Below, piece after piece: positions 12,279 through 24,909 of a DNA stretch of 64,000 nt. The notes under the pieces are model-generated. The model did no database searches. It had not been told where the DNA came from and was given only the letters and a program-made list of their open reading frames with translations. The translations under genes were made by a program, and so were the position numbers. This DNA is from Viola odorata (lineage: Eukaryota; Streptophyta; Magnoliopsida; Malpighiales; Violaceae): positions 52,736,327 to 52,800,326 of the forward strand of contig OY829539.1 of the NCBI GenBank assembly GCA_963691705.1, written 5' to 3'. Position 1 is the stretch's first letter; each line of letters starts with the position of its first letter.

Positions 12279-13507
12279 GCACTCCAACTTTAATGCCCTC
12301 GGTGGCAGTATTCCTTGCGGTCATATGATGATGGGCCGTGCATGTCTTTTTCAGTTTAGGTTCATTCCCCTCTTAAATCCTATTTTTATCCAATTCATTC
12401 CCTTTGTCTTGAGATCATAAATTCACACTTTATAATTTGTAGCCCTCATTTTATTAATTTAAATTAATCATGTTCGTATGAATGAATCTGCTCACTAATA
12501 GTTCTTTATGTAATTATTTCAGTGATCGAGTTAGCTAAATACATCTTATTCAAAAAGTATAAGATGATGACAATATCATTAATTACATGCATGCTGGTTG
12601 GCCTAAGTCTCGAGTAGAACTAATACTACTGTTCTTTAAAAATGGTGCTCCTATAAAAAACAATTATACCAATAACTTTTATTGTTAAAATCGCTATTTT
12701 AAATCATAAAATTGTACGTTTATACGTTTCGACACTCACAAAACGAATCAATTTGTATATAAATTTGAAATTAGGTGGAAATAAAGTAGAATTTAACGTC
12801 AATTTGATAAATTCAATAAAATCGTCCGAACAAAAAAAAGAATCTAAAAGGACGTCGTTTTCGTTTTAATTACTTCTAACCAAATTACAGCACCGTTTTG
12901 GCTCAAACATAAGTTATTTCTGCTCAGGCAAAAGTGCGCCATTTTGGTTAAAAATTAGAACTAAAATGACGTTTTGTTTATCATTACTGATATTATTATA
13001 TTTAAAAAGTGACATATATATATAATATTTAAAATTATGATAAAATATAAATTCTTACATTTTACTTCTCTATTTCGAGTTTATTTAAAACACAACCTAC
13101 CTAATAATATTCAAATTTAAAAAATAAAAGCATTGAATTACTCACATTTTTTAATTTTACATGACGGACTGATGAGCTTTCGAGGAGATCAACATTAACA
13201 ACTTACAAATATTCAATTTTAACATTATACGGTATAATCTTTGGTCATCCAAAATATCACTCTTGTCGTAACGCATCGTGTGTGAAAATTTAAAATGATA
13301 AGATGACAAACTTATTGTCCTCATATGTTGAATTGAGTCGGTAACTAGTGCCTAGTGATTACTAACCACGACCAATTACAATGGAAAATCTTAATTCTTG
13401 GTTAAGAAAAAGAACCAACTGGGTTTTCCTTGGAAATCGTCCACCACAAAATGACAACCAACAAGTAATCTTACATGAAAGATAAATAAGAACAAAAGAC
13501 ATTTTCC
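12279..13507. other. AT-rich intergenic region
   Basis: It contains the 3' flank of the small peptide gene and the promoter of the DOG1-like gene. An imperfect inverted pairing between sequence near 12850 and near 12970 (ACGTCGTTTT / AAAATGACGTT) could mark a small MITE, but no duplication was found. No coding region was seen. Confidence 0.5.
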
Positions 13508-13516
13508 TATATAAAT
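13508..13516 (+). promoter_or_regulatory. TATA box (TATATAAAT) of the DOG1-like gene
   Basis: TATATAAAT lies 99 bases upstream of the ATG at 13607. A purine-rich leader lies between them. Confidence 0.7.
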
Positions 13517-13606
13517 CCTTCAGGATTAAGGATTAGAACCCAAGAGCACTCAAAGTATCAAAAAATCTTTGAAGAAACTTCAGCTTTCACTTGATAGATT
13601 AGAACC

Positions 13607-14389
13607 ATGTCCAAAGTTCCGATTTCCGGAGTAAGTATAGAGAGCTTCAACAACTTCTTCCAGTGCTGGTTGGTCGAGCAAAACGAAGACCTAAATGCCC
13701 TAATCTCAGCCTCCAAAACCTACGACGAAAAGGAGGAGGAGATGCTTCATTATCTCCAGCCCCTCATCGACCGCGTCATGGATCATTACCGCCATTACTA
13801 CGAGACCAAGACTAGGTGTGCAAAGCAGGATGTGCTTGCCATGTTCTCACCTTCGTGGACGAGCTCCTTAGAGGATGCTTTCCTCTGGATTTGTGGGTGG
13901 AGACCCAGCATGGCTTTTCATTTGCTTCATTCCAAATCCGGGCAGCAGCTGGAGGCGCAGCTTCACGAGTTGGCTCATGGGTTGGGCAATGGCAATTTGA
14001 GTGCTCTCTCCCATACTCAAATGAGGCAGCTGGACGAGCATCAGAGGAGCATGATCAGGGAGGAGAAGGAGCTGACGGAGAAGCTAGCTGAGTGTCAAGA
14101 AACAGTGGCCGATGCAACTATGGTAGAGCTTTCGCAACTGGTGGGCGAGTCAATGAGAGGTGGAGATGGAATGGATGGGGAGAGACGAGTTCTGTGGACT
14201 CTGGCTTCTAAGGAGGAAAAGTTGGCGCTCATCTTAGAGAAGGCTGATCATCTTCGGCTCAAGACTCTGAAGGGAATTGTTGAAATACTAACTCCAATCC
14301 AGGCCGTCCACCTCTTGATCGCCGCCGCGGAGCTGCACCTGCGAGTTCATGAATGGGGCATGAAAAGAGATGACAAGGAACACGATTGA
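13607..14389 (+). CDS. DOG1-domain protein (DOG1-like / ZW2-like)
   Basis: This is a single-exon gene of 260 residues with a clean ATG and an upstream TATA box. The DOG1 (seed dormancy control) domain starts near residue 10 with FNNFFQCWLVEQNEDLNAL. It continues through LQPLIDRVMDHYRHYYETK, PSWTSSLEDAFLWICGWRPS (the diagnostic W..SSLE.A.LWI.GWRPS motif), LSHTQMRQLDEHQ and the closing helix ILTPIQAVHLLIAAAELHLR. The same domain is found in DOG1 itself and at the C-terminus of TGA bZIP factors. No basic region or leucine zipper is present, so this belongs to the DOG1-like group without a DNA-binding region. DOG1 controls seed dormancy and binds heme and PP2C phosphatases; the paralog's own role is not predictable. 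It converges on the KIWI gene. Confidence 0.92.
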   Translation: MSKVPISGVSIESFNNFFQCWLVEQNEDLNALISASKTYDEKEEEMLHYLQPLIDRVMDHYRHYYETKTRCAKQDVLAMFSPSWTSSLEDAFLWICGWRPSMAFHLLHSKSGQQLEAQLHELAHGLGNGNLSALSHTQMRQLDEHQRSMIREEKELTEKLAECQETVADATMVELSQLVGESMRGGDGMDGERRVLWTLASKEEKLALILEKADHLRLKTLKGIVEILTPIQAVHLLIAAAELHLRVHEWGMKRDDKEHD

Positions 14390-14849
14390 TCATCATGGTC
14401 GTGGATATCACCTCTCTGCAAACTATCATCCTCATCAGCAGATTCCATGTTCTTAATCTAGGTGCTGTGCTTATAGTTTACACACGTCGTGTAATAGTAT
14501 AAAAGTTGTAAACTGGGATCCTCTCATGTTCGCTACATGAAAACTTTGCAGAATTGAAGAGGAAAAGTTTGTTTTAAGTAGTTACTTTGCCACGATTCTC
14601 ATCCAAACTTTGCAGAATCAAAGATTAAAACATAAACACATAATTAAGCCGATAATATTGCATAGATAGAATTCAAAGTGCCATTCATACACTAGGAGAG
14701 GCATCAACAACACTCATCAATTCAGGCGCAAAGACGAGAGAAAACATAAACCTACTCCTTCACCAAAAGATCTAAACACCTTAGTGACTACCATAAACTA
14801 GCACTATCAACAGCACCCTAAAAGTTCCTGACCTATGTCTGCACATAAC
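14390..14849. other. Convergent intergenic spacer
   Basis: This is 3' flank shared by the DOG1-like gene (plus) and the KIWI gene (minus). It holds UTR-like sequence and no further gene. Confidence 0.6.
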
Positions 14850-16573
14850 CTAAGAGTTGGAAAATGCCTTGTCAATTTCTTCTGCGTGATCACGAAGCAC
14901 ATTCCACTGCAGGAAGAAAACAATATCGACATTAGTATTTGTTACCGTAATAATTTTAGAAGTTTACATAAAGCTTGAGGTGCATACCTGATCTATAGTT
15001 AATGATATGCCTGAAAAAGAAGGAAGAATGTTCAAAAAGGTCAGAAACCTTATAGTGGTAAACAAATAATAGCAGAAAATGGGGAAAAAAGCATAGTATA
15101 AATCTCCACTTTTTTTCCTTCCAGGCCAATCACTTAAAACAGATAACAGATACACCTAGAATTGGTAGGTTCTATTATCCAGGCTTTTTCTAAAACTAAT
15201 AATGATTTATTCCCAATCCATTAAGACATTGATAGATGACAGTACAACTATTAAAGTAAACACAACTGTGCAAATTCTACAATTATAAATTTTCGAAACA
15301 ACTTCACCACATTTATAAATTTTCCAACAACTTCTCCAGAATTATATGGAAAATGCTTGATGTACTAACAAATTTCACTAAATATACACTGCAACTGATG
15401 CGTGATGCAATTAAGTGGTTGATTTTGTGGTTTCCACTACCATGTCGCAACCACCCCATGCTTGAAAAATCAATTAGTATGCAAATTTAGTATACAAACA
15501 CTGGAAGCAGCACTGACGAGACCAAAATACAACAAAAAGAACATCCAAAAGTAAAAAATATGGAGCAAGAAGCAGGAAAAAACAGAATGCACAGTTCTTA
15601 TAGCTGTTTACAGAGTAAAAACCACTTCATATTCAAATAGAAGAACGGACCAACAATTTATGTAGAGAGAAACCAAATAGTTATAAGGTGGCAAGCAAAA
15701 TCAGGAGACTCTTTCCGTAGGGAAAAGAAAAAAAAAAAAAATTGCAGGTAAGGCCCATGCCCGCTTGTATCTGTTTAACTTCCCATGTCCATTGAATCAT
15801 ACTTATAGTTCAGACGTAAGCACAATACCGATATAAGTTTGGAACTAGAGTGGTCCACACATCATGAGAAAGAAAAAACAAACCAAGGAGATTCTGAGCA
15901 TGCCGTCTATTATTACCAACTCACAGGGTAAGGAACATGGCAGAAGTTTGTGGAACATTAACGCAATCCAGACGATCATGCCCTGTCTATAGATACTGCT
16001 AAATGTAAACTAGTAAGTTGGTACCCTAATTTGACAACGTTAGGTTGACAGTTTTCATTTTTTTCCCTATGCAAATTACTAGATAAACCAACTTATCATA
16101 AAGTTATCAGCTAGCCCTACATTTTATTAGAATAATATAGTAGATTGTTCCCAAAAAAAAAAAACCTAATTTTAATGAAAGTTGTAATCTAAAGGAAGCA
16201 AAAATAAGGAAAATGCAAGAAAAGGTACCTTTTTTCCCAGGGAGTTGCTTCCCATCTTTGACATAGAACTCGCGGATATCGACCCAGATCTTCCCTTGCC
16301 AATTCCGAACAGTCACTCTCCTGTTCTTCGATATCTGCACAAATATCCAACGCTCAAAGGAACAACCCTACCACCAAAATTCTAATTCTTATAAAAAAAA
16401 CAGAGAGAAAACCACTGAAACAGAAGCAAGTGGTTTACCTCGCAAACCACGATATCGTCCCCTTCGTCGGAGGATTCTGCTTTGGGAGCTTTCTTGGGGG
16501 GCGCGTGGCCGTCCGAATTGTCGTCCGAAGCACAGTCACCTTCGCCTTTCCTCTTCCCTCCTCTTCCCGACAT
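14850..16573 (-). CDS. KIWI: RNA polymerase II transcriptional coactivator KIWI (PC4/SUB1 family)
   Basis: Four exons on the minus strand, 16573-16439, 16334-16229, 15010-14988 and 14906-14850, join in phase to 106 residues, the usual length of plant KIWI. The N-terminal third is charged and Ser/Asp-rich (MSGRGGKRKGEGD, ASDDNSDGHAPPKKAPKAE). The PC4 single-stranded-DNA binding domain follows: ISKNRRVTVRNWQGKIWVDI, REFYVKDGKQLPGKKG, then ISLTIDQWNVLRDHAEEIDK. PC4 proteins bind melted promoter DNA and bridge activators to general transcription factors. The 23-base third exon is very small and would be missed by simple ORF calling. Intron 2 is about 1.2 kb. The gene appears intact. Confidence 0.94.
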
Positions 16574-16934
16574 TTTCTTTTTCCTCCCAAAACAAAAAGC
16601 GGTGTTTGAATTTGGTGAGTGGAAGCGGAGATCGCTCCTTCGCCGTTTTAAGTTCTCAAAGCATTTTGTTCCTTGGCAACTCGCAGGTCAAGCGCGTGGA
16701 CTCCTAGTCTTTTCCTTTTACTACCTGTTTGTTTGGGCCCGATTTGATGGGTTGCGCCCATGACAATATTGTATTGTTTATTTATTTATTTATTTTCATT
16801 TAGAAAAAGGAAACACTATTATTACCATCCACGAAGGTTAAAAACTCGTGAGATGTGGAATGTAAAAAGATTCCCAGTGACAATATTCTATTTTAACTCT
16901 GAAGGGTCGGTTATGTCTCGTACATTCTCCCAAC

Positions 16935-17226
16935 GAAGCTGTGAATGGTGGTGGCAGTATGGACATCTGGATGCTGAATGATGCTCTGAATTCTGTGGAC
17001 AAAACAATACACCATTCTTCTCCCTTGTTTGGATGGGTCTTATCAGTTCTTACCTCTGCATCTTGGGGAAACAGAGATGCTGTTCCAAGCAAATTCCTCG
17101 GGGACTAAATCTGTAGAATACTTTTACAATCTGGAAACCAAAAGCTTTCGAATCAGAGGAGACGTGCGGACAGGCCACCAAGGAGGCCCCAATGTTTACT
17201 GTAATGGCTTATTTTCACCAGTTTAG
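16935..17226 (+). pseudogene. Remnant of an F-box-associated (FBA) domain C-terminus
   Basis: Two short frames abut. SMDIWMLNDALNSVDKT at about 16958-17008 matches the IWVMKEYGV..SW strand of FBA domains. In another frame, 17039-17226 encodes LHLGETEMLF, VEYFYNLETKSFRIRG and PNVYCNGLFSPV followed by a stop, which matches the family ending (Y..KT..F....I...VY..SL.SP). No F-box or N-terminal half is seen, and a frame change is needed between the parts. It therefore looks like a degraded tail of an F-box/kelch-type gene. Identification is from motif memory. Confidence 0.5.
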
Positions 17227-17792
17227 TAGACATGTTTCTTGAATTTTTGTAGAAGCTAGAGAGAGCTTCTACATGTATGCCACTGGTGCAGAATTCCCCA
17301 TTTCTTACTTACTGTCATGTATTTGCAGAATTTTTGTACTGATTATATTTTCCTGTCTAACGATACAATTATCAAACTCATGGCATTAGATTTAGAAGGA
17401 ATAAGTGAACGCTGTCGATTATTTCACAGAATATATGTTTATCTACTGAAGTGATGCAACTAGTTCACTTTATATTCCACAAACTACTTCTCCTCCCATC
17501 TTTTGTTACTTCTTTCAATCAATAGACTTGTAAGATTGTAACTTACCAGTTACCAGTGATCCCTAAAAAGCAAGGATTGAAACAAGTTAAAAGTCCGGCA
17601 ACTCATTCAACGATCTATCAGTAAGCTACAACTTAAACTAATCGCTACACATTGAGAATAATTGGGTCAGGTTTATGCATTTATTCATTGACTTGCTCAT
17701 GTCTTTAGGGAATTCCAATGCACAGATATTCTAGAAACTGAATCTTTGAATTCAGAAACAAACTAATTCTTACCGAGGTCCATTCGTGTGAA
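17227..17792. other. Intergenic spacer, 3' flank of farnesylcysteine lyase
   Basis: UTR-like and AT-rich sequence between the FBA remnant and the stop of the lyase gene. Nothing else was recognised. Confidence 0.55.
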
Positions 17793-20700
17793 TCACAACT
17801 CCGAATGCAACACTTCTTTTTCAGAGCAAGAAGCCTTCGGATTCGCTGTACTCAAGGAAATGTCGCCAAAAAGTCTTGATAGGATGAGTCGGGCTACGTT
17901 CTCAGCAGCAACAGCACTAGTCTCCATGGTGCTAGCTGCATTCTCAAAAGCATTCACGTAGTACAAATGCCGGCCATCCAGAATAAAAGGTGCAAATACT
18001 TCAGGGGCTTTATAGTGGGGGTAAGCACCCCAGTTTATTCTAATAGTCTCCTTCCTCACACTACAAAAGGCAGCAGCGAGAACAATCAGTATACAAGAGA
18101 CTTGACATTTTGGCATCTAAATGCAAGGTTTAGTTTGCTGTCTCAGTTAGCCTAGACATAAAGGCAAATTTGTGCAAACAGCTTTTGTTCAATAGAGGGA
18201 CAAAATTTGAATTTAGATGAAAGGATGAGTATGTTAAATACGCCTACAATGTAGCAACATTAGCTAAGTTGGAAACTGGAAATGGCTAGCAGTTTAATAG
18301 AGATGGGATTAGGCTGGGATAAGGTACAGAGTAAATCATAAAGGCAAATTCATGCAAACGGTTTTTGTACAATAGAGGGACAAAATATGAATTTAGATGA
18401 AAGAATTAGTATGTTAAATACGTCTATTATGTAGCAGCATTAGCCAAGTTGGTGAATGGAAATGGGCTAGTAGTGTAATGAAGTGTGTCCTGGAATGGCA
18501 TAAATCAATTATCAATAGAGCAACAAACTCCAAACGGTAAATTCAATGGGATTTTATCATCATTTCCTGTGGTGAGGATATAAGTATATAACAATCAGAA
18601 TGTTACCTAAAGATGCTATCTAATAGTGCATCAGCCATTTCTTCACGAGAGAATATTTTGTAAGCAACATCTTCATCACCAAGAGACCTAAGAACAGAGA
18701 TGCTTGTGAATGGAAGCTCAGGATCCTCTATTGTGGCCACCAGCTCTGGAAGTTCTGACACAGTCTTCAGGCCAAAATATACCTTTTTCCATGATAAAAC
18801 AATAGATATCAACAAAGAGTACATGAATGCTTATTAACCGTGCAAGGAAGCAACTGATGGGAGGAGTGGGGCAACAAAGAGACGAATATATTTAATAGTA
18901 AAAGTTCCATTGCCCCAGGAAATTCACAAATGGCAGGGTACTTACAGGATTCAAGAGGCCTCGTACAAAAGTTGCATGTGTGTGCTGTAATTTCCTCTCT
19001 GGAACTGAAACTGAGGGCGTAAATTGAATGTTCACTTCATCCAGTGGTGTAGCAACCACTGTGACATCGCATTTATAACTATTCCCTTTTGTAGAGTTGA
19101 GCTCATAATGTTCTCCGAGGCAAGAAACAGATTCAATCTCTTCCTGTAGTAACAATTCAACATCTGACACATTAACTAGTCCAGATGCCATCTTCCAGTT
19201 CCCACCTTCAACGGACCATAATCCTCCACCAGATCCTGCCAAGGAAACAGCTCCAGCAAGTCCACTAATTAAGACACTTTGGCCGTAATTAACTCTTGTA
19301 ATGACCTGATATCAGTTCAACCAAGTTATACAAAATGACAAATTTTTCATACATCTAGCTAAAACTATTATTAGCATTTTAGCGATCTCATATCTTTAAA
19401 GTATTTTACATAAACGAGAAATCTAAGATTCATTAAACAATACAGTATGCTACTTCTCAAGGAGTTTTACACAAATATCCAGGCACACTATATGCTATAA
19501 GTAAACTTGCAGCTCTAAAATAAGAAGGCTACTCAACTGTTTCTGAAAGGAAAAGCAATTCTTAATGTGTAAGTGTAACCAAATGCAACAAATCTATGTC
19601 AATCTTACTCCCAAGACAAAACGTCAAACTGAAAAGAACTCAATAGCAATGGGCTCTATATTGAGGTTTTAATAGATTTTTTCTTTACTAGTAAGTCTGC
19701 TGTGTCAGACATTGCTCTAACTTTATTAAGGAAATCTCTACCTTTGGAACAAGCATAGTTTATCAGTCGCGGTAAGTTTCTTAGAGATATACATCCTCCT
19801 CACACCCCAACTATTCGCCAATGGTTTACATGTTGTTTCTTTTGCCGTCAATACATTTCATTGCACCTAACAATGATAAGCAGGCCATTTCCCCCACATC
19901 ATGTTGAAACAGCTTTTTAGGATCTCTTCAACAACACACATTCATGATACTAAGCATTGTGTAGTCATCATTTTCTATCACAACACTATCATCGGTGGCC
20001 ATTATATCCCAAGAAAAAAGAAAATGAAAAAACTGAACCTAAAATAGAAATCAGCAGTTTCAAAAATTATTGGTGCAAATCAGAAGTTAAAAAATCCTAG
20101 CAACAGGCAAAAAGTTCACTTACAGTAGCTAGTTCTTGAATCAACAGGGGTGACAAGCCTTTATGAACCAATTCATCTTGCAAAGTCTGAGTAGTGAGAT
20201 TGTACAAGTCAGCCCACTTAAGCATCTCATCCACGGTCTCAAAAGTGGGTCTGCTTTCAAAGCTTTCATAATACTTCAAGAAATTGTTCACAGTGATCTA
20301 CAGGAATTCAAATACGGAGTCAGGAATTACTTACCAAGGTAAAACAAAACCCAGGAATTGAAATGCAGCTACTTTCATAAAGAAAAAGATACATATGATA
20401 AGAATCAATAACCTCGACGAAATTTTCCATTTTGAAAAGGGAGAAGCCATAGCGGAATAACATGTAAAGCTGATTAGCAAACGTCACAATCTTCTGCACC
20501 AATGGCAACTTAGACTCGACACTGATCGTTTTGAACAGAAATTTTTTGCTCCTCCCATCCCATATACCCAGCGACATCGAGCTCTTGGAACTAGGCGGAT
20601 CCTTTCTCTTCAAGTTAAGAAGTTGAGTGAAATTCGCTGCGTGGTAGTTCTTTGGATGGAGGATGGAGGCGCCGGCCTCAAAGGCATGGCCGCCGATGGT

Positions 20701-20946
20701 GACGGCGGCCATGCGTCCGCCGACGACGGAGTTGCGCTCGAACATGAGGAGTCTGAGGTGGGGATTGGATGGGAGTTGGGGGGAGTAGCGGCGGAGGAAG
20801 TGGGCAAGGGAGGAGCCGCCAATGCCGCTGCCGATGATGCAGACGGAGGAGGAGGTTTGGGCGGAGGATTGGGTGGTTGCATGCGGGAGTAGAAGAAAGT
20901 ATGATGAGAGTAGGAGGAGAAACAGGGAGAGGAATTTCGGAGACAT
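17793..20946 (-). CDS. FCLY: Farnesylcysteine lyase / prenylcysteine oxidase
   Basis: Five exons, 20946-20413, 20297-20124, 19305-18946, 18782-18607 and 18060-17793, join in phase to 503 residues, the size of Arabidopsis FCLY. An N-terminal signal sequence (FLSLFLLLLSSYFLLLPHA) precedes the Rossmann FAD motif VCIIGSGIGGSSLAHFLRRY at residues 34-53. Later hallmarks are VVGGRMAAVTIGGHAFEAGA, SGLAGAVSLAGSGGGLWSVE, and the C-terminal INWGAYPHYKAPEVFAPF and ENAASTMETSAVAAENVARL. The enzyme oxidatively cleaves farnesylcysteine to cysteine and a prenyl aldehyde, recycling prenyl groups and influencing ABA sensitivity. Exon 5 could start at 18060 or 18054, as both acceptors are in phase. The first exon is markedly GC-rich. 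The gene looks intact. Confidence 0.93.
18160..18482. repeat. Direct duplication of about 140 bp inside FCLY intron 4
   Basis: About 140 bases at 18160-18302 are repeated at about 18337-18482 in the same orientation. Shared landmarks are AATAGAGGGACAAAAT, GAATTTAGATGAAAG, TATGTTAAATACG and AATGTAGCA/TATGTAGCA. The two copies differ by scattered substitutions. It is wholly intronic. Confidence 0.75.
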
Positions 20947-21083
20947 TTTTTTGGGTTTTTCTTCAAGAACACAGAAACTTTAGGTTGATCCGTTGACTCT
21001 AGTTTAAAAGACTGTTAACAAGAACAAGAGAGAGAGGAGTGGAAAGAAGGAAAATAGATAAATATTTTATCGGGCATAGTAAC
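20947..21083. other. FCLY leader/promoter region up to the transposon
   Basis: Short upstream region of the lyase gene. The Mutator-like element starts only about 140 bp above the ATG, so it sits inside the likely promoter. Confidence 0.5.
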
Positions 21084-22772
21084 GGAAAAAGGCACCCTCG
21101 GGTCCTATCGTTATTATTTTCATTTTAATCAGTCCTACTTTTCGAATTTGGTTCAATTGGGCCCTAACCGTTATCTCCGTTATCCACCCCAGGTCCCTTC
21201 CGTCTAAATCGACAGTAACAGACGTTTTTTCCGTTAACTTTCATTATTTTATTATTATTTCTGACTTTTTATTATTTAATTAATTAAAAAATTCAGAAAA
21301 ATATAATTAATTTATTTTAAAAAAAAAACAATGTAATTAATTTAAAAATTCAGAAAAATAATATAATTATTTTTTTCTTTTATTATCTAATTAATTTTTA
21401 AAATTCATAAAATAATATAATTATTTTTAAAAATTCAGAAAATAATGTAATTAATTTAAAAATTCATAAAAATATATAATAATTAAAAAAATTAGAAAAA
21501 AAATATAATTAATTTATAAAAAGCAATGTAATTAATTTAAAATTTCAGAAAAAAATATAATTAATTAAAAAATTCAGAAAAATAATGTAATTAATTTATA
21601 AAAATCAGAAAAATAATATAATTAATTAAAAAATTTCAGAAAATAATTTAAAAAATTTATTAAAAAATGTAATTAATTTATAAACTCAGAAAACAAATAT
21701 AATTAATTAAATAAACTCAGAAAAATAATGTAATTTGTTTATAAAAAATAAAGTAATTAATTTAAAATTTTACAAAAATAATATAATTATTTTTTTAATT
21801 TTTAATTTTATTATCTCTTATTTCCTTTATTTTCACTTCTCCTCCTCTTTTCAAAAATATCTCAAAAATACTTTTATTAATTATTTCAAAAAATAACATA
21901 AATTAAGATTTCTTTTTGCAGTATAGGAGAGATGATGAAAAGAGGGCGACGGTGTTGGGTTTGGTTGGCGATCTGGGCAGTGGAGCGTGGCAAGCGAGAT
22001 GAGTGGTCATGTAAAGGTGGGTCATTTTTTTATGTATGGACATGAAATAAAATTAATTACACTCTTTACATTATTTACATTTGACTAGGGAAAAAAAGAA
22101 AGAAAAAAAGAAGAAATAAAAGAAAGAAAGAAATAGAAAGAAGAAAAGATAAAAGGAGGAGAAGTGAAAATAAATGAAAAAAAGAAAAAAATAATTATAT
22201 TATTTTTCTGAATTTTTAAATTAATTACATTATTTTTCTGAATTTTTAAATTAATTATATTTTTTTTGAAATTTTAAATTAATTACATTGCTTTTTATAA
22301 ATTAATTATATTTTTTTCTAATTTTTTTAATTATTATATTTTTTTCTGAATTTTTAAATTAATTACATTATTTTCTGAATTTTTAAAAATAATTATATTA
22401 TTTTCTAAATTTTTAAAATTAATTAGATAATAAAACTGATTTTTTAAAAATTAATTAGATAATAAAAGAAAAAAAGAAAAAAATAATTATATTATTTTTC
22501 TGAATTTTCAAACTAATTACATTGTTTTTTTTAAAAAAATTATTAATTATATTTTTTTCTGAATTTTTTAATTAATTAAATAATAAAAAGTTAGAAATAA
22601 TAATAAAATAATGAAAGTTAACGGAAAAAACATCCGTTACCGTCGATTTAGACGGAAGGGACCTGGGGTGGATAACGGAGATAACGGTTAGGACCCAATT
22701 GAACCAAATTCGAAAAGTAGGACTGACTAAAATGAAAATAATAACGATAGGGACCCGAGGGTGCCTTTTCCC
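21084..22772. mobile_element. Non-autonomous Mutator-like element (long-TIR MITE)
   Basis: The ends are inverted repeats of roughly 200 bp: left GGAAAAAGGCACCCTCGGG, right end reverse complement GGGAAAAGGCACCCTCGGG. Homology continues through the CCACCCCAGGTCCCTTCCG and CGTTAACTTTCATTATTTTA blocks. Both sides are flanked by the 10-mer GCATAGTAAC (21074-21083 and 22773-22782), fitting the 9-10 bp duplications of Mutator-like elements. Inside the termini, both arms carry an array of roughly 30-40 base sub-repeats built on AATTAATTTAAAAATTCAGA, also in inverted orientation, around a unique core at about 21830-22190. No transposase is encoded. It lies just upstream of FCLY. Confidence 0.85.
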
Positions 22773-22782
22773 GCATAGTAAC

Positions 22783-24909
22783 CGTAGTGAATATAAAGAG
22801 TGACATAACTTTAAATAATTTTTTCAAAAAAAGAAGAAATTGTATCATTTCCAAGAATTAAATAAAAAATATATAATATTATAAATAATCTCACTCGTTA
22901 AATTAAAAAAAAGAACATTATATATCTTGAAAATATAAATTTGAGAATAAAATATCATGAGTTTTCTTGTTTTTCCTCTTTCTAAGTGAGGTGTGTACGA
23001 AGGAGCAAGCTATTCAATGGGTCAGTTGGTATGCATGAGTAAACTCACACAAAACAGAACATGCAAATTGAAAGTAAAGAAGAGACAGTGTTTACGCTAT
23101 TCAACAAAGGCTGCTTTTGCTTATGCCAATGGGCAAGAGAGAGAACAAACGTTATTCAAAACCAAAGTAAAACTATACGAAAACCCTAATCTTAGGTATA
23201 AATACTGCACCATACCCATAAGAGCCTTAGATTATGATTAGTACTTATTTCAGTGGTATCAAATAAACACCAAGGGTCTGAATTTCTTGGACTACCAGAG
23301 CAATATAGCTAAGTTCATGAAAATTTAAGAAATAGTTGGAGTTTAAATGCTATTTCACATATTAGAAGCTCAAAATATGACCTTATAAGCATAAATGGTG
23401 CAACAATGAATACTTGAAACTACGTGTATATAAAATGTTGAACAGAAGAAAGTCGCACAAAGTAGCATTCATCCATATAGAGAATACTTTGTTTGACAAC
23501 AACGAAATCAAATCATCTTGTCAAACTCAAACATAGAGTTTAAAGTCTCATGTTCAAATAAAACACAATACTTAATTACTATGGATGAAAACATAAGATT
23601 ACAAGGCACTTCCTGTATATAGTGAGCATCAAACCAAAAATACAAACAACAAATCCATACCAAGACTAAACAATTTGCAACAGACTACTAGCATCGAAAT
23701 GAAGACAGCGAAAGTTGGAAACAGAATGTTGATTAGCAACAATTTCAAAGAAGAGAGAAGAATCTTAACTAACAGATAATGGAGGACGATAAAAACTGCA
23801 TAATTGATTCATTTAAACTTGTGCGAAGAAACCATGAGGACAATCACACAGAAATCTACTATAAAAGTTCCGACCTGTCGTTGGAATCATGTGTAATCCC
23901 ATTGTCTCGCAATAGCAGCTAGAAGGGGATAATCCATCAGCACAACCGATCCGTACAACAACCATTAGAGTGAATATGGCTAATTAACTGACTGCATTGA
24001 AGTAGAAAGGTTCACAGACATGGGCAAAATGGATGGATCTGTGAGGTGTATTTTTCAAAACCAACATGCTTATCGTTCAACACCAGTCCTAGAACAAAAA
24101 TGAAAAAGATTTTTTGTTAAAAAGAAAAAGAAATAGAAATAGATTCAATTAGAGAACAACATCCTGCTCCACTGTGGTGGACTCTTTTGACAACTCTCGA
24201 GGGAACTCCGAACTTATTTGACAACTCTCAAGATATCTGCTGTACTTAATGATTTTCACCATTCTCAATAAACCAGAAGTCTAAGAAGTAGAATGTGACC
24301 TATATATAAGCATATAAAAAAGACTAAAAAAATTGCTAATCCTTTGGAAAACATAAATAAGACTCGAAACTAATGGTGGCATATTAGGCTTAGGGGTCTC
24401 AAAAGCAGTCACGTCTCTAATTAGTATCCTCTTTGACAAGGTAAAACACATATCATCTTTGCCCACTGACTAGGATCACCAAATCACAGTAATGCCCTAA
24501 AAGCCCTTGCTCAAATGCAGCATTTGGGTGACACTGACACTCAGTATTAATATAGCACTGTGCTTAAATTAATCCTAAAAACTCCTTTAGCACTATCAGT
24601 CATCCAACACTGCATTTTCCCATAACTCCATAACACAAAACATGCCTTCTAATACTATGTTGCAACGTATAAACTATATCATAGTTGCATAGTTGCAGCC
24701 CCATCAGTTGTCTGTGCATCCTCACACCTATGGAACTTCCATACAATATACTAGTTTGATGCAGATATCCAAATGGCAAGAACAAAGAGAATGGACTCAG
24801 AAACATAGGAAACCCATGTAATTAGCATAGAACTTATCTATTATCAAGATGGCCAAAATACACGAAACAAAAAAAAGCGCAATCAACAAAGACATTTGAG
24901 TGGTACTTG
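22783..24909. other. Gene-poor interval
   Basis: I see no supportable gene. Reading frames here are short and without recognisable motifs. The right end borders a decayed F-box copy, so some of this may be degraded intron or flank of that copy. Confidence 0.5.

Noticed and set aside
20623..20892. 89-aa plus-strand ORF opposite FCLY exon 1
   Set aside because: Gly/Ala/Glu-rich shadow of the GC-rich FAD-binding exon on the other strand.
22993..23241. 82-aa plus-strand ORF
   Set aside because: No homology that I recognise and no promoter or splice context; not supportable as a gene.
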